From positions 1 through 6,019 of the forward strand of contig CAMWKN010000115.1 in assembly GCA_947174825.1 (NCBI GenBank): a stretch of DNA of 6,019 nt. Reading direction: 5' to 3'. Shown here piece by piece: positions 1 to 6,019 of the stretch (position 1 is its first letter; each line of letters begins with the position of its first letter). The notes under the pieces are model-generated. The model did no database searches. It saw only the letters and a list, made by a program, of their open reading frames with translations, and was not told where the DNA came from. Origin of the DNA: an uncultured Clostridium sp. (lineage in GTDB: Bacteria > Bacillota_A > Clostridia > Lachnospirales > Lachnospiraceae). Position numbers and translations under genes: made by a program.

Positions 1-8
1 TTGTACTC

Positions 9-93
9 GTGTACTGTACTGTTGATATTTAGGCTGTTGATATTTAGATAAATTACTCTGGTAATTTATCTAAATATCAACAGCACAGTACAC
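9..93. repeat. Long AT-rich inverted repeat with duplicated arm
   Basis: Positions 34-56 and 61-83 are perfect reverse complements (23 bp) around a 4-nt TCTG loop. The left arm also carries a 15-bp tandem near-duplication: positions 19-32 (CTGTTGATATTTAG) repeat at 34-47 with one base (33) between. If 19-33 bulges out, the stem resumes as 9-17 pairing with 85-93 after one mismatch (18/84). Alternatively, the outer copy 19-32 can pair with 70-83 in place of the inner copy. No T-run follows on either strand, so it does not look like an intrinsic terminator. No ORF of note lies in it. It could be a small palindromic intergenic repeat or a MITE-like remnant. The pairing is seen directly; the identity is unknown. 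Confidence 0.85.
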
Positions 94-153
94 TCGTCAT
101 CTCCATCCAGCCATTTGCTTATGTAATAAAACACTACACTTCCCACAATAGAG

Positions 154-196
154 AGAAAAAATGCCGCACAAGGATTTCTCATTCCCTGTGCGGCTT
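154..196 (-). terminator. Rho-independent terminator of pckA
   Basis: Read on the minus strand, an 11-bp GC-rich stem (184-194 pairing with 163-173, one non-Watson-Crick position) encloses a 10-nt loop. It is followed after one base by six T residues (complement of 156-161). This is the classic intrinsic terminator layout, oriented correctly for the leftward pckA transcript and about 90 nt past its stop codon. On the plus strand no T-run follows the stem, so termination should be mainly leftward. The remaining sequence at 197-283 is AT-rich 3' untranslated DNA with no supported gene. Confidence 0.9.
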
Positions 197-283
197 CTAC
201 TCTCATTATTCCGTTATAAATTTAAGAACAACTTACTTGAATTTAAGAAATTAGTTCAAAGCTCTAAATCTAAAACTGTTTTA

Positions 284-1885
284 TTATTTCTCTGGTCCTG
301 CGGAAACTAATGCTTTTCCAGCATCGTTACTTTCGTATTTCTTAAAGTTCTTCACGAATCTGTCTGCTAAATCTTTTGCCTTGGTCTCCCATTCAGAAGC
401 ATCTGCGTATGTATCACGCGGATCAAGAATTGCAGGATCAACACCTGGAAGCTCAGTAGGAACTTCAAAGTTGAAAATAGGAATCTTCTTTGTTGGAGCA
501 TTATTGATGTCACCGTTTAAGATTCCATCAATGATTCCACGAGTATCCTTAATGGAAATTCTCTTTCCTGTTCCGTTCCAGCCTGTGTTTACAAGATATG
601 CTTTCGCACCGCTCTTTTCCATTCTCTTAACTAATTCTTCTGCATACTTAGTTGGGTGAAGCTCTAAGAATGCCTGTCCGAAACAAGCGGAGAAAGTTGG
701 TGTAGGCTCGGTAATTCCACGCTCTGTACCAGCTAACTTAGCAGTAAATCCAGAAAGGAAGTAATACTGAGTCTGCTCTGGTGTCAGAATAGATACAGGA
801 GGCAGTACGCCAAATGCATCTGCAGATAAGAAGATTACGTTCTTAGCGGCAGGAGCAGCGGATACAGGTTTCACAATATTGTTAATGTGATTAATCGGGT
901 AAGATACACGAGTATTCTCTGTTACGCTCTTGTCGTCAAAGTCAATCTTTCCGTTCGCATCCAGAGTAACGTTTTCCAGAAGAGCATCACGCTTGATCGC
1001 ATTATAGATATCCGGCTCAGACTCCTTGTCCAGGTTGATAACCTTTGCATAACATCCACCTTCAAAGTTAAATACACCGTTGTCATCCCATCCATGCTCA
1101 TCATCACCGATAAGGAGACGCTTCGGATCAGTGGAGAGAGTTGTCTTACCAGTTCCGGAAAGACCAAAGAAGATAGCGGTGTTTTTACCGTCCATATCTG
1201 TATTTGCAGAACAGTGCATAGATGCAATACCTTTAAGAGGCAGATAGTAGTTCATCATGGAGAACATACCCTTCTTCATTTCTCCACCGTACCATGTGTT
1301 GACGATAACCTGCTCGCGGCTGGTAATATTGAAAGCAACACAGGTTTCAGAGTTAAGACCTAACTCTTTATAATTGTCAACTTTTGCCTTAGAAGCGTTA
1401 TAAACAACGAAATCCGGCTCGAAATCAGCCAGCTCTGCGCCGGAAGGCTGAATGAACATATTCTTAATGAAATGTGCCTGCCATGCAACTTCAACGATGA
1501 AACGCACTGCCATACGAGTGTCTTTATTGGCGCCGCAGAATGCATCAACTACGAAAAGACGTTTGTCGGAAAGCTCTTTCTTAGCGATTTCCTTAATGGT
1601 AGCCCAAACATCTTCAGACATAGGATGGTTGTCGTTTTTGTACTCGTCGGAAGTCCACCATACCGTATCTTTGGAATTATCGTCCATAACGATATACTTG
1701 TCCTGAGGCGAACGTCCTGTGTAAATACCTGTCATTACGTTGACTGCACCAAGCTCACTTTCCTGACCAACCTCATAGCCTTCCAGACCAGCTTTTGTCT
1801 CTTCCTCGAATAACATTTCATAAGAAGGGTTGTGAACGATTTCTTTGACACCGGTGATACCATACTTGCTTAAATCAATTGCCAT
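284..1885 (-). CDS. pckA: Phosphoenolpyruvate carboxykinase (ATP)
   Basis: ATP-type PEP carboxykinase, a cytosolic enzyme interconverting oxaloacetate plus ATP with PEP, CO2 and ADP. In anaerobic fermenters it often works in the CO2-fixing, ATP-forming direction as well as in gluconeogenesis; the direction here cannot be read from sequence. The 533-residue length is normal for the family. Visible motifs: substrate loop GRSPQDK (57-63), metal and substrate region YGGEMKKG (199-206), SMHCSAN around His224, P-loop GLSGTGKTT (241-249), kinase-2 aspartates LIGDDEHGW (258-266) and ENTRVSYP with the expected arginine at 326. The ATG is preceded on the minus strand by AGAGG (1894-1898) with 8-nt spacing, and the family N-terminus fits this start. 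It appears monocistronic, with its own upstream promoter candidate and a strong terminator. No frameshift or missing catalytic residue is seen. Confidence 0.98.
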   Translation of the reverse strand: MAIDLSKYGITGVKEIVHNPSYEMLFEEETKAGLEGYEVGQESELGAVNVMTGIYTGRSPQDKYIVMDDNSKDTVWWTSDEYKNDNHPMSEDVWATIKEIAKKELSDKRLFVVDAFCGANKDTRMAVRFIVEVAWQAHFIKNMFIQPSGAELADFEPDFVVYNASKAKVDNYKELGLNSETCVAFNITSREQVIVNTWYGGEMKKGMFSMMNYYLPLKGIASMHCSANTDMDGKNTAIFFGLSGTGKTTLSTDPKRLLIGDDEHGWDDNGVFNFEGGCYAKVINLDKESEPDIYNAIKRDALLENVTLDANGKIDFDDKSVTENTRVSYPINHINNIVKPVSAAPAAKNVIFLSADAFGVLPPVSILTPEQTQYYFLSGFTAKLAGTERGITEPTPTFSACFGQAFLELHPTKYAEELVKRMEKSGAKAYLVNTGWNGTGKRISIKDTRGIIDGILNGDINNAPTKKIPIFNFEVPTELPGVDPAILDPRDTYADASEWETKAKDLADRFVKNFKKYESNDAGKALVSAGPEK

Positions 1886-1955
1886 TTTTTTAACCTCTTT
1901 TCTTTAATATTTATAGTTGATATATAGAACCCACTATCAGGCCATATATGTGTAG

Positions 1956-1984
1956 AATATACCATATTTAGGAAAATAAGTAAA
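1956..1984 (-). promoter_or_regulatory. Candidate pckA promoter
   Basis: On the minus strand, TTTACT (1979-1984) and TATATT (1956-1961) are separated by exactly 17 bp and match the sigma-A consensus at 4/6 and 5/6 positions. Transcription would begin near 1949, giving a leader of about 64 nt before the pckA ATG. An overlapping alternative (TTGTAT, 17 bp, TATGGT) starts a few bases upstream. The region is AT-rich, so chance matches are possible. I saw no obvious catabolite-repression (cre) site here. Confidence 0.5.
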
Positions 1985-1990
1985 TACAAT

Positions 1991-2036
1991 CACTGAAATT
2001 AATTGCGTAGCAATGTAGCAATCCGTAGCATCAGTG
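1991..2036. repeat. GTAGCAAT repeats within a CACTGA/TCAGTG palindrome
   Basis: CACTGA (1991-1996) and TCAGTG (2031-2036) are perfect inverted repeats. Between them are two adjacent copies of GTAGCAAT (2007-2014 and 2015-2022) and a third partial copy GTAGCAT (2025-2031). A second small hairpin, ATTGC-GTA-GCAAT, occupies 2002-2014. The element begins just past the exporter stop codon and ends 7 bp upstream of the proposed pckA -35. It could be a weak terminator for the exporter operon (no real T-run follows), or an operator for pckA. The function is inferred only; the repeats themselves are certain. Confidence 0.5.
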
Positions 2037-2040
2037 GGTG

Positions 2041-3792
2041 TCAATTTCCAGAATTCGTTCTGCTGTGCATATGATAAAGTTTTTCATAGATTCCCTTTTG
2101 CGCCAACAATTCCTGGTGGGTACCGGACTCTGCGATTCCATCTTCGGTCAGTACCAGTATCCGTTCCGCATTCTGTATCGTAGTAAGACGATGGGCAATG
2201 ACCAGCGTGGTACGATTCTTTGCCAACCGCTCCAGAGATTCCTGCACTACTTTCTCACTTTCATTATCCAAAGCGGAAGTCGCCTCATCAAAAATCAAAA
2301 TCGGTGGATTTTTGAGAAAGACTCTGGCAATGGACAAGCGTTGTTTCTGTCCACCGGACAGCTTAATACCCCGTTGCCCGATATCAGTATCATAGCCATC
2401 CGGAAAAGACATGATAAACTCATGGGCATTGGCATTTTTCGCTGCCTCTATGACTTCCTCTTTTGTGGCCCCCCGTTTGCCATAGGCAATATTCTCAAAA
2501 ATCGTGCCGGCAAACAAATACACATCCTGTTGCACAATGCCTATATGGCTCCGCAGACTTTGCAGCTGAATGGAGCGGATATCTTTGCCATCAATGCGTA
2601 TCGTTCCGCCTGTCACGTCATAAAAGCGGGGAATCAGAGAACACAAAGTCGTCTTGCCTGCCCCGGAGGAACCTACCAGCGCTACATAGGATCCGGCAGG
2701 CATCTCCAAATCTACATTCTGCAATACCTTATCTGCATCCTCCTTGTAACGGAAGGAAACATGTTCAAAGGAAATATCCCCCCGCACTTCTTCCAGTTCC
2801 ACCGCCCCATCGGTATCCTGAATGTCCGGCTCAATATCCATAATTTCACGGAAGCGGACAAATCCACTGTATCCATTCTGAAATTGTTCCGTAAAATCCA
2901 CCAGTGTCCGAATTGGTTCCGTAAACACACCGATATACAATAAAAAAGTAATTAAATCACTGATATTCACCGCTTTGCGGGCAATCAACACACTTCCCAC
3001 AATGATAACATTAACCTGAATCAGTGTGGTAAAAACCCCCACTCCCGCCTGAAAGCTGCCCATATAACGGTAACTGTTTTTCTTGGCGGACAGAAAACCG
3101 TCATTTCCTTCCCGGAATTTCTCCCGTTCCACAGCTTCGTTGGCAAAGGATTTGACTACCCGGATTCCAGACAGATTGTCCTCAATCTGGGCATTGATCT
3201 GGGCGATGGTCTCACGGTTTCTGCGAAACGCAGAACGCATTTTACGATTGAGGAAAAAGGCGAACAGAAACATAAATGGCAAAACAATAAATGCCGCCAA
3301 GGTCAGCCATCCATTGATCTGGCATAAGATGATTAATGCTCCGGTAATTTTCAACAAAGACAGTATTATATTTTCTGGACCATGATGCAGCAATTCCGTA
3401 ATATCAAATAAATCGGAGGTAATCCGACTCATGAGCTGTCCCACTTTTGCATCATCATAGAAAGAAAAAGAAAGTTTCTGCATATGGGCAAAAATTTCCG
3501 CACGCATGTCATATTCCATTTTTGCGCCCATCACATGCCCATAATTACCGATAAAAAAACGGCTATAACAATCTATGACTAACAATACCGCCAACAAAAC
3601 AGCAATCCGGAGGATCTGTTGCAAGATCACATCCGGATTCTGGTATACCAGGGTAGACGTAACGTAGCGCACAATCAGCGGAATCGTCAAGGCGACTGCC
3701 GCTGAAAGCGCTGCAAAAAACATGTCTGCCCAAAATATTTTCATGTAAGGTTTATAGTAACTTAACATCTTTTTGATATTTGTAGACTTCAT
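2041..3792 (-). CDS. ABC exporter half-transporter (ABCB/MsbA-like), fused membrane and ATPase domains
   Basis: Type IV (ABCB-like) exporter subunit of 583 residues, the usual length for a bacterial half-transporter with the membrane domain first. Hydrophobic segments lie at roughly 20-44, 61-80, 140-181 and 255-295, consistent with a six-helix domain. The C-terminal ATPase has Walker A GSSGAGKTT (374-382), Q-loop around 421-422, signature LSGGQ (478-482), Walker B ILIFDE (498-503), D-loop SALD (506-509) and switch His534, so it should be catalytically competent. It would act as a dimer in the cytoplasmic membrane, as a homodimer unless a partner is encoded elsewhere; no second subunit is visible here. 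The substrate (drug, lipid or peptide) cannot be deduced; there is no N-terminal C39 peptidase domain. A GGAAG ribosome site (3800-3804) lies 7 nt before the ATG. It starts 27 nt after the L,D-transpeptidase gene, so co-transcription is likely. Confidence 0.95.
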   Translation of the reverse strand: MKSTNIKKMLSYYKPYMKIFWADMFFAALSAAVALTIPLIVRYVTSTLVYQNPDVILQQILRIAVLLAVLLVIDCYSRFFIGNYGHVMGAKMEYDMRAEIFAHMQKLSFSFYDDAKVGQLMSRITSDLFDITELLHHGPENIILSLLKITGALIILCQINGWLTLAAFIVLPFMFLFAFFLNRKMRSAFRRNRETIAQINAQIEDNLSGIRVVKSFANEAVEREKFREGNDGFLSAKKNSYRYMGSFQAGVGVFTTLIQVNVIIVGSVLIARKAVNISDLITFLLYIGVFTEPIRTLVDFTEQFQNGYSGFVRFREIMDIEPDIQDTDGAVELEEVRGDISFEHVSFRYKEDADKVLQNVDLEMPAGSYVALVGSSGAGKTTLCSLIPRFYDVTGGTIRIDGKDIRSIQLQSLRSHIGIVQQDVYLFAGTIFENIAYGKRGATKEEVIEAAKNANAHEFIMSFPDGYDTDIGQRGIKLSGGQKQRLSIARVFLKNPPILIFDEATSALDNESEKVVQESLERLAKNRTTLVIAHRLTTIQNAERILVLTEDGIAESGTHQELLAQKGIYEKLYHMHSRTNSGN

Positions 3793-3819
3793 TGTATAAC
3801 TTCCATTTCTATTAACTCA

Positions 3820-4806
3820 TTATTTCTCTTTTATATTCGGATCAGTTGGATCGTAGTACCGTTTTGAGGCGGTTTTACCAATCTTTTTCGCCTTTGGTTT
3901 CGCCAGCGGATACTTTGCCTTCTTGTCATAATACAGAGAAACCTGGCAGCGGTATGCACGGTCGTAGATCCATTTCGCATCCTCCACCTGCAGGCGGATA
4001 CATCCATGGGAGGCGCTTTTTCCCAATTTCTTGTACTCTGCCTTTTCCAGAGAATATTTATCTCCATAACGAGTGTAAACCACCGAATGGAACAAGTACG
4101 GTCCCGAAATCCGGGTGCAATACTGCCCAACGCTGTTATAGCGCAATACATGCCAGCTTCCGGCACGGCTCAAACGATAATAATTGCCAGTAATCGTCCG
4201 GTGTCCAGGCATACCAACAGAACAGATCATCGCTTTCACTGGTATGGTATAACCTTTATTTCCATCCTTGGCATAGATCATAACCATATTCTTGCTGAGA
4301 TTAACTTCAATGCGAAAAGAAGTATTACTGCTTAACTGATCGGTAACATCCAGTTTTCGTTTCCCATTCTTACCAAAATACAATTTGTAATTTTTTCCAT
4401 TTAATTTCACATATTTCCACTGTTTCGTAATAGCATAACCCTTATTATTAAAATAATAGCCATTACCATCAATCGTTTTATACCCTTTTGCCCGTTTTCC
4501 ATTTTTTAATATATAATATTTTTTCCCTTTCGCCGTTTTATTCCATCCTTTGGGAATCGGCGTTGGACTTGGCTTCTGCGTTGCAGCAGGAGGTTTTGTT
4601 TCCACCGGCGTATTAGTTGGTACTGGTGTATCCGTCACGGTCGGTGTATCTGTCGGCTGCGGTGTTCCTGTTCCATCCGCTGTACCGTCGGAATCTGTAG
4701 TCGTCCAAGCTTCCGCCGTATAAAAATCATTCCTCTGCAAATACATGGTGACATAAAATAGCAAACTCATTCCTAAAATCAGTCCTATTGCAAATCTTTT
4801 GTTCAT
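3820..4806 (-). CDS. Exported L,D-transpeptidase (YkuD domain) with cell-wall-binding repeats
   Basis: Predicted membrane-anchored or secreted enzyme of 328 residues that forms 3-3 cross-links in peptidoglycan or attaches partners to it. Order: short basic N-terminus and hydrophobic signal/anchor (about 5-23); Thr/Pro-rich wall-spanning linker (about 48-85, TPT and DTPV units); two to three aromatic and glycine-rich repeats resembling the CW_binding_1 type (about 86-152, e.g. GNGYYFNNKGY); YkuD catalytic domain (about 163-293). The active site is SHGCIRL, with catalytic Cys269 and the partner histidine in FHSVVY (His240). The His to Cys distance is longer than in B. subtilis YkuD, and HS replaces HG, as in a known branch of the family. 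A lysine-rich tail follows. The start is fixed by a strong AGGAGG site and an in-frame TGA directly upstream of the ATG. It is first in a likely operon with the downstream ABC exporter. Specific cross-linking partners are not predictable. Confidence 0.93.
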   Translation of the reverse strand: MNKRFAIGLILGMSLLFYVTMYLQRNDFYTAEAWTTTDSDGTADGTGTPQPTDTPTVTDTPVPTNTPVETKPPAATQKPSPTPIPKGWNKTAKGKKYYILKNGKRAKGYKTIDGNGYYFNNKGYAITKQWKYVKLNGKNYKLYFGKNGKRKLDVTDQLSSNTSFRIEVNLSKNMVMIYAKDGNKGYTIPVKAMICSVGMPGHRTITGNYYRLSRAGSWHVLRYNSVGQYCTRISGPYLFHSVVYTRYGDKYSLEKAEYKKLGKSASHGCIRLQVEDAKWIYDRAYRCQVSLYYDKKAKYPLAKPKAKKIGKTASKRYYDPTDPNIKEK

Positions 4807-4865
4807 TCAAATCTCCTCCTCATTCCCTCTATGCCGATTACTAAGACAAGAAAAACGATAATCAT
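4803..4865 (-). CDS. Possible 20-residue hydrophobic leader peptide overlapping the transpeptidase start
   Basis: A short ORF begins with MIIVFLVLVI and ends in GMRRRFE. Its ATG (4863-4865) is preceded by GAGGAG with only 4 nt spacing, which is shorter than ideal. Its TGA (4803-4805) overlaps the transpeptidase ATG (4804-4806) as ATGA, the arrangement typical of translational coupling. The three-arginine stretch is encoded by the very AGGAGGAG bases that form the transpeptidase ribosome site, so part of its protein sequence may be a by-product. It lies downstream of the proposed promoter at 4922-4950, so it would be on the same mRNA. It has a hydrophobic core and could insert in membrane if made. 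No family is recognised. It may be a coupling or regulatory uORF, or a chance ORF. Confidence 0.35.
   Translation of the reverse strand: MIIVFLVLVIGIEGMRRRFE
4813..4820 (-). promoter_or_regulatory. Strong ribosome binding site of the L,D-transpeptidase gene
   Basis: Minus-strand AGGAGGAG; the AGGAGG core (4815-4820) is 8 nt from the ATG at 4806. Together with the in-frame TGA at 4807-4809 it rules out a longer protein. The site is inside the candidate leader-peptide ORF, so ribosomes translating that ORF would pass over it. Confidence 0.85.
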
Positions 4866-4921
4866 TAATCTCCTCAGTAATGTATAGAATTAGAATAGCA
4901 TTTTCCCCTAAAGTACATGAC

Positions 4922-4950
4922 ATTATAACACGGAGATGTTCGGAAATCAA
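4922..4950 (-). promoter_or_regulatory. Promoter of the transpeptidase-exporter operon
   Basis: On the minus strand, TTGATT (4945-4950) and a perfect TATAAT (4922-4927) are separated by 17 bp, an excellent sigma-A-type match. Transcription should start near 4915. This leaves a leader of about 110 nt before the transpeptidase ATG, long enough to hold the candidate leader peptide. I see no strong hairpin with a T-run in this leader, so an attenuator or riboswitch is not supported. Confidence 0.72.
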
Positions 4951-4973
4951 CAATATGAATCTTGGAAAATCTC

Positions 4974-5002
4974 TGGAAAAACCTGGCCAAATTTGATATT
5001 AT
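4974..5002 (+). promoter_or_regulatory. Candidate promoter of the aldo/keto reductase gene
   Basis: TGGAAA (4974-4979) and TATTAT (4997-5002) are 17 bp apart, and the -10 is extended by an upstream TG (4994-4995). The start would be near 5009, giving a very short leader before the ribosome site at 5014-5020. The -10 is plausible and the -35 is weak. The proposed -35 lies only about 24 bp from the -35 of the divergent operon, so a shared regulator could act on both. Confidence 0.4.
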
Positions 5003-5027
5003 TGCAGAATATGAGGAGGTAAATTGC

Positions 5028-6019
5028 ATGAATTCCTATTTTGAACATGTGAAAAAAAATCTGGGTTTTGGATTTATGAGACTACCCATGCATAATGGGC
5101 AAATCGATACCACACAAACCAAGCAAATGGTAGATCTATTTCTAAAAAATGGATTTAATTACTTTGACACTGCACATGGCTATCAGGAAGGCGAAAGCGA
5201 AACTGCCATTCGGGAATGTCTCACAAACCGATATCCCCGTGAACAGTTTATTCTCGCCAATAAATTAACGGATGAATATTTTGAATGTGAAGAAGACATC
5301 CGCCCTCTTTTTGAAAAACAACTAGAAACATGCGGTGTGGATTACTTTGATTTTTATTTGATGCATGCGCAAAACAAGGAACTCTATACAAAATTTCAAG
5401 CAAAAAACGCTTACTCTGTGGTCAGAGCATTAAAAAAGGAAGGAAAGATTAAACATTTTGGCATATCATTTCATGACAAACCAGAAGTTTTAGAACAAAT
5501 TCTTCGGGAAAATCCTGATATTGAAGTAGTTCAGATTCAGTTCAATTACATGGATTACAACGATCCTGCAATCGAAAGCAGGAACTGCTATAAGGTATGT
5601 CGAAAATATAAGAAACCAGTCATTGTCATGGAACCGATACGAGGTGGGTATTTAGCCAATCTAACGCCAGAAGCCACAGCTGTTTTTGAGCAACTGCATA
5701 ATGGCACTCCTGCCAGCTATGCGATTCGCTTTGCAGCGGGATTCGAGGATATTATCATGGTTCTATCCGGCATGAGCACACTGGATCAAATGCAGGATAA
5801 CATTAGCTTTATGAAAGATTTTAAGGAATTAAACAAAACAGAAACGGAGGCAGTCTTTCAGGTTAGCAAAATTCTCCGCAAACAAAATCTGATTCCATGT
5901 ACCGCTTGTCGATACTGCATTCCGGGATGCCCTAAAAAAATATCCATTCCAGATCTTTTTGCCTGTATAAATGCTAAAAAAACATATCATGACTGGAACT
6001 GCGACTTCTATTATAACAC
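5028..6019 (+). CDS. Aldo/keto reductase with C-terminal 4Fe-4S ferredoxin motif (partial, runs off right edge)
   Basis: An open frame of 330 codons from the ATG has no stop before the window ends, so the C-terminus is missing (probably a few dozen residues, given the usual 370-390 for this type). The first three quarters form an NAD(P)H-dependent aldo/keto reductase TIM barrel: GFGFMRLP at the N-terminus, FDTAHGY with catalytic Asp47 and Tyr52, Lys79 in LANKL, and His113 in FYLMHAQ, completing the Asp-Tyr-Lys-His set. Near the end, Cys291, Cys294, Cys297 and Cys301-Pro form CxxCxxCxxxCP, a [4Fe-4S]-type motif. This combination matches the predicted iron-sulfur aldo/keto reductases common in anaerobes (COG1453-like); their physiological substrates are mostly unknown. 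It should be cytosolic. AGGAGGT (5014-5020) lies 7 nt before the ATG and supports this start. It is transcribed divergently from the transpeptidase operon. No frame disruption is seen. Confidence 0.93.
   Translation, partial: MNSYFEHVKKNLGFGFMRLPMHNGQIDTTQTKQMVDLFLKNGFNYFDTAHGYQEGESETAIRECLTNRYPREQFILANKLTDEYFECEEDIRPLFEKQLETCGVDYFDFYLMHAQNKELYTKFQAKNAYSVVRALKKEGKIKHFGISFHDKPEVLEQILRENPDIEVVQIQFNYMDYNDPAIESRNCYKVCRKYKKPVIVMEPIRGGYLANLTPEATAVFEQLHNGTPASYAIRFAAGFEDIIMVLSGMSTLDQMQDNISFMKDFKELNKTETEAVFQVSKILRKQNLIPCTACRYCIPGCPKKISIPDLFACINAKKTYHDWNCDFYYN

Noticed and set aside
9..93. Left-end palindrome as a transcription terminator or CRISPR repeat
   Set aside because: The stem is AT-rich with no following T-run, and there is only one spacer-free duplication, not a repeat-spacer array.
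219..259. Direct repeat AATTTAAGAA (219-228, 240-249) and weak TTGAA/TTCAA inverted repeat
   Set aside because: Short, AT-rich and in the 3' untranslated region of pckA; likely chance.
887..1363. 158-codon open frame on the plus strand
   Set aside because: Antisense shadow of pckA, which has intact motifs throughout; no ribosome site or domain was seen.
2038..2943. 301-codon open frame on the plus strand
   Set aside because: It lies almost entirely antisense to the ATPase and adjoining part of the ABC exporter, starts with GTG, and shows no recognisable domain. The opposite strand has every expected ABC motif.
3831..4335. Several 100-115 codon open frames on both strands
   Set aside because: They overlap the YkuD domain of the L,D-transpeptidase in other frames and have no independent support.
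4866..4915. Riboswitch or attenuator in the transpeptidase leader
   Set aside because: No stable GC-rich hairpin with a T-run and no recognisable aptamer pattern could be seen by eye.

Overview
The window looks like chromosomal DNA from a gut-type Clostridia, most likely Lachnospiraceae. That placement is an inference from protein style: an ATP-type PEP carboxykinase resembling those of this family, a cell-wall-repeat L,D-transpeptidase, and a ferredoxin-tailed aldo/keto reductase. Strong AGGAGG ribosome sites and AT-rich intergenic DNA also fit. I see no phage, transposase, integrase, CRISPR array, tRNA or rRNA. The content is mostly ordinary housekeeping and envelope genes.

Layout, left to right. 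Positions 1-100 hold a long AT-rich hairpin with a 15-bp tandem duplication in one arm; I cannot assign it to a known element. A convincing Rho-independent terminator follows at about 154-196 and ends the leftward transcript of pckA (284-1885, minus strand). pckA has its own candidate promoter at 1956-1984. Immediately upstream of that is a small repeat and palindrome cluster (1991-2036) just after the stop of the next gene. That gene (2041-3792, minus) encodes an ABCB-type ABC exporter half-transporter. It lies 27 nt downstream of an exported L,D-transpeptidase gene (3820-4806, minus), so the two look like one operon. A near-consensus sigma-A-like promoter (4922-4950, minus) sits about 110 nt upstream of the transpeptidase start. 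Inside this leader is a possible 20-codon hydrophobic peptide ORF (4803-4865) whose stop overlaps the transpeptidase start as ATGA. On the plus strand, transcribed divergently, is an aldo/keto reductase with a C-terminal [4Fe-4S]-type cysteine motif (5028 onward). It runs off the right edge.

How they relate: pckA is central carbon metabolism and appears to be transcribed separately. The transpeptidase and exporter pair suggests an envelope-related unit, but the exporter substrate cannot be read from the sequence. The reductase shares only a divergent intergenic region with that operon. The least explained items are the candidate leader peptide and the duplicated hairpin. I do not see a clearly new multi-gene system.
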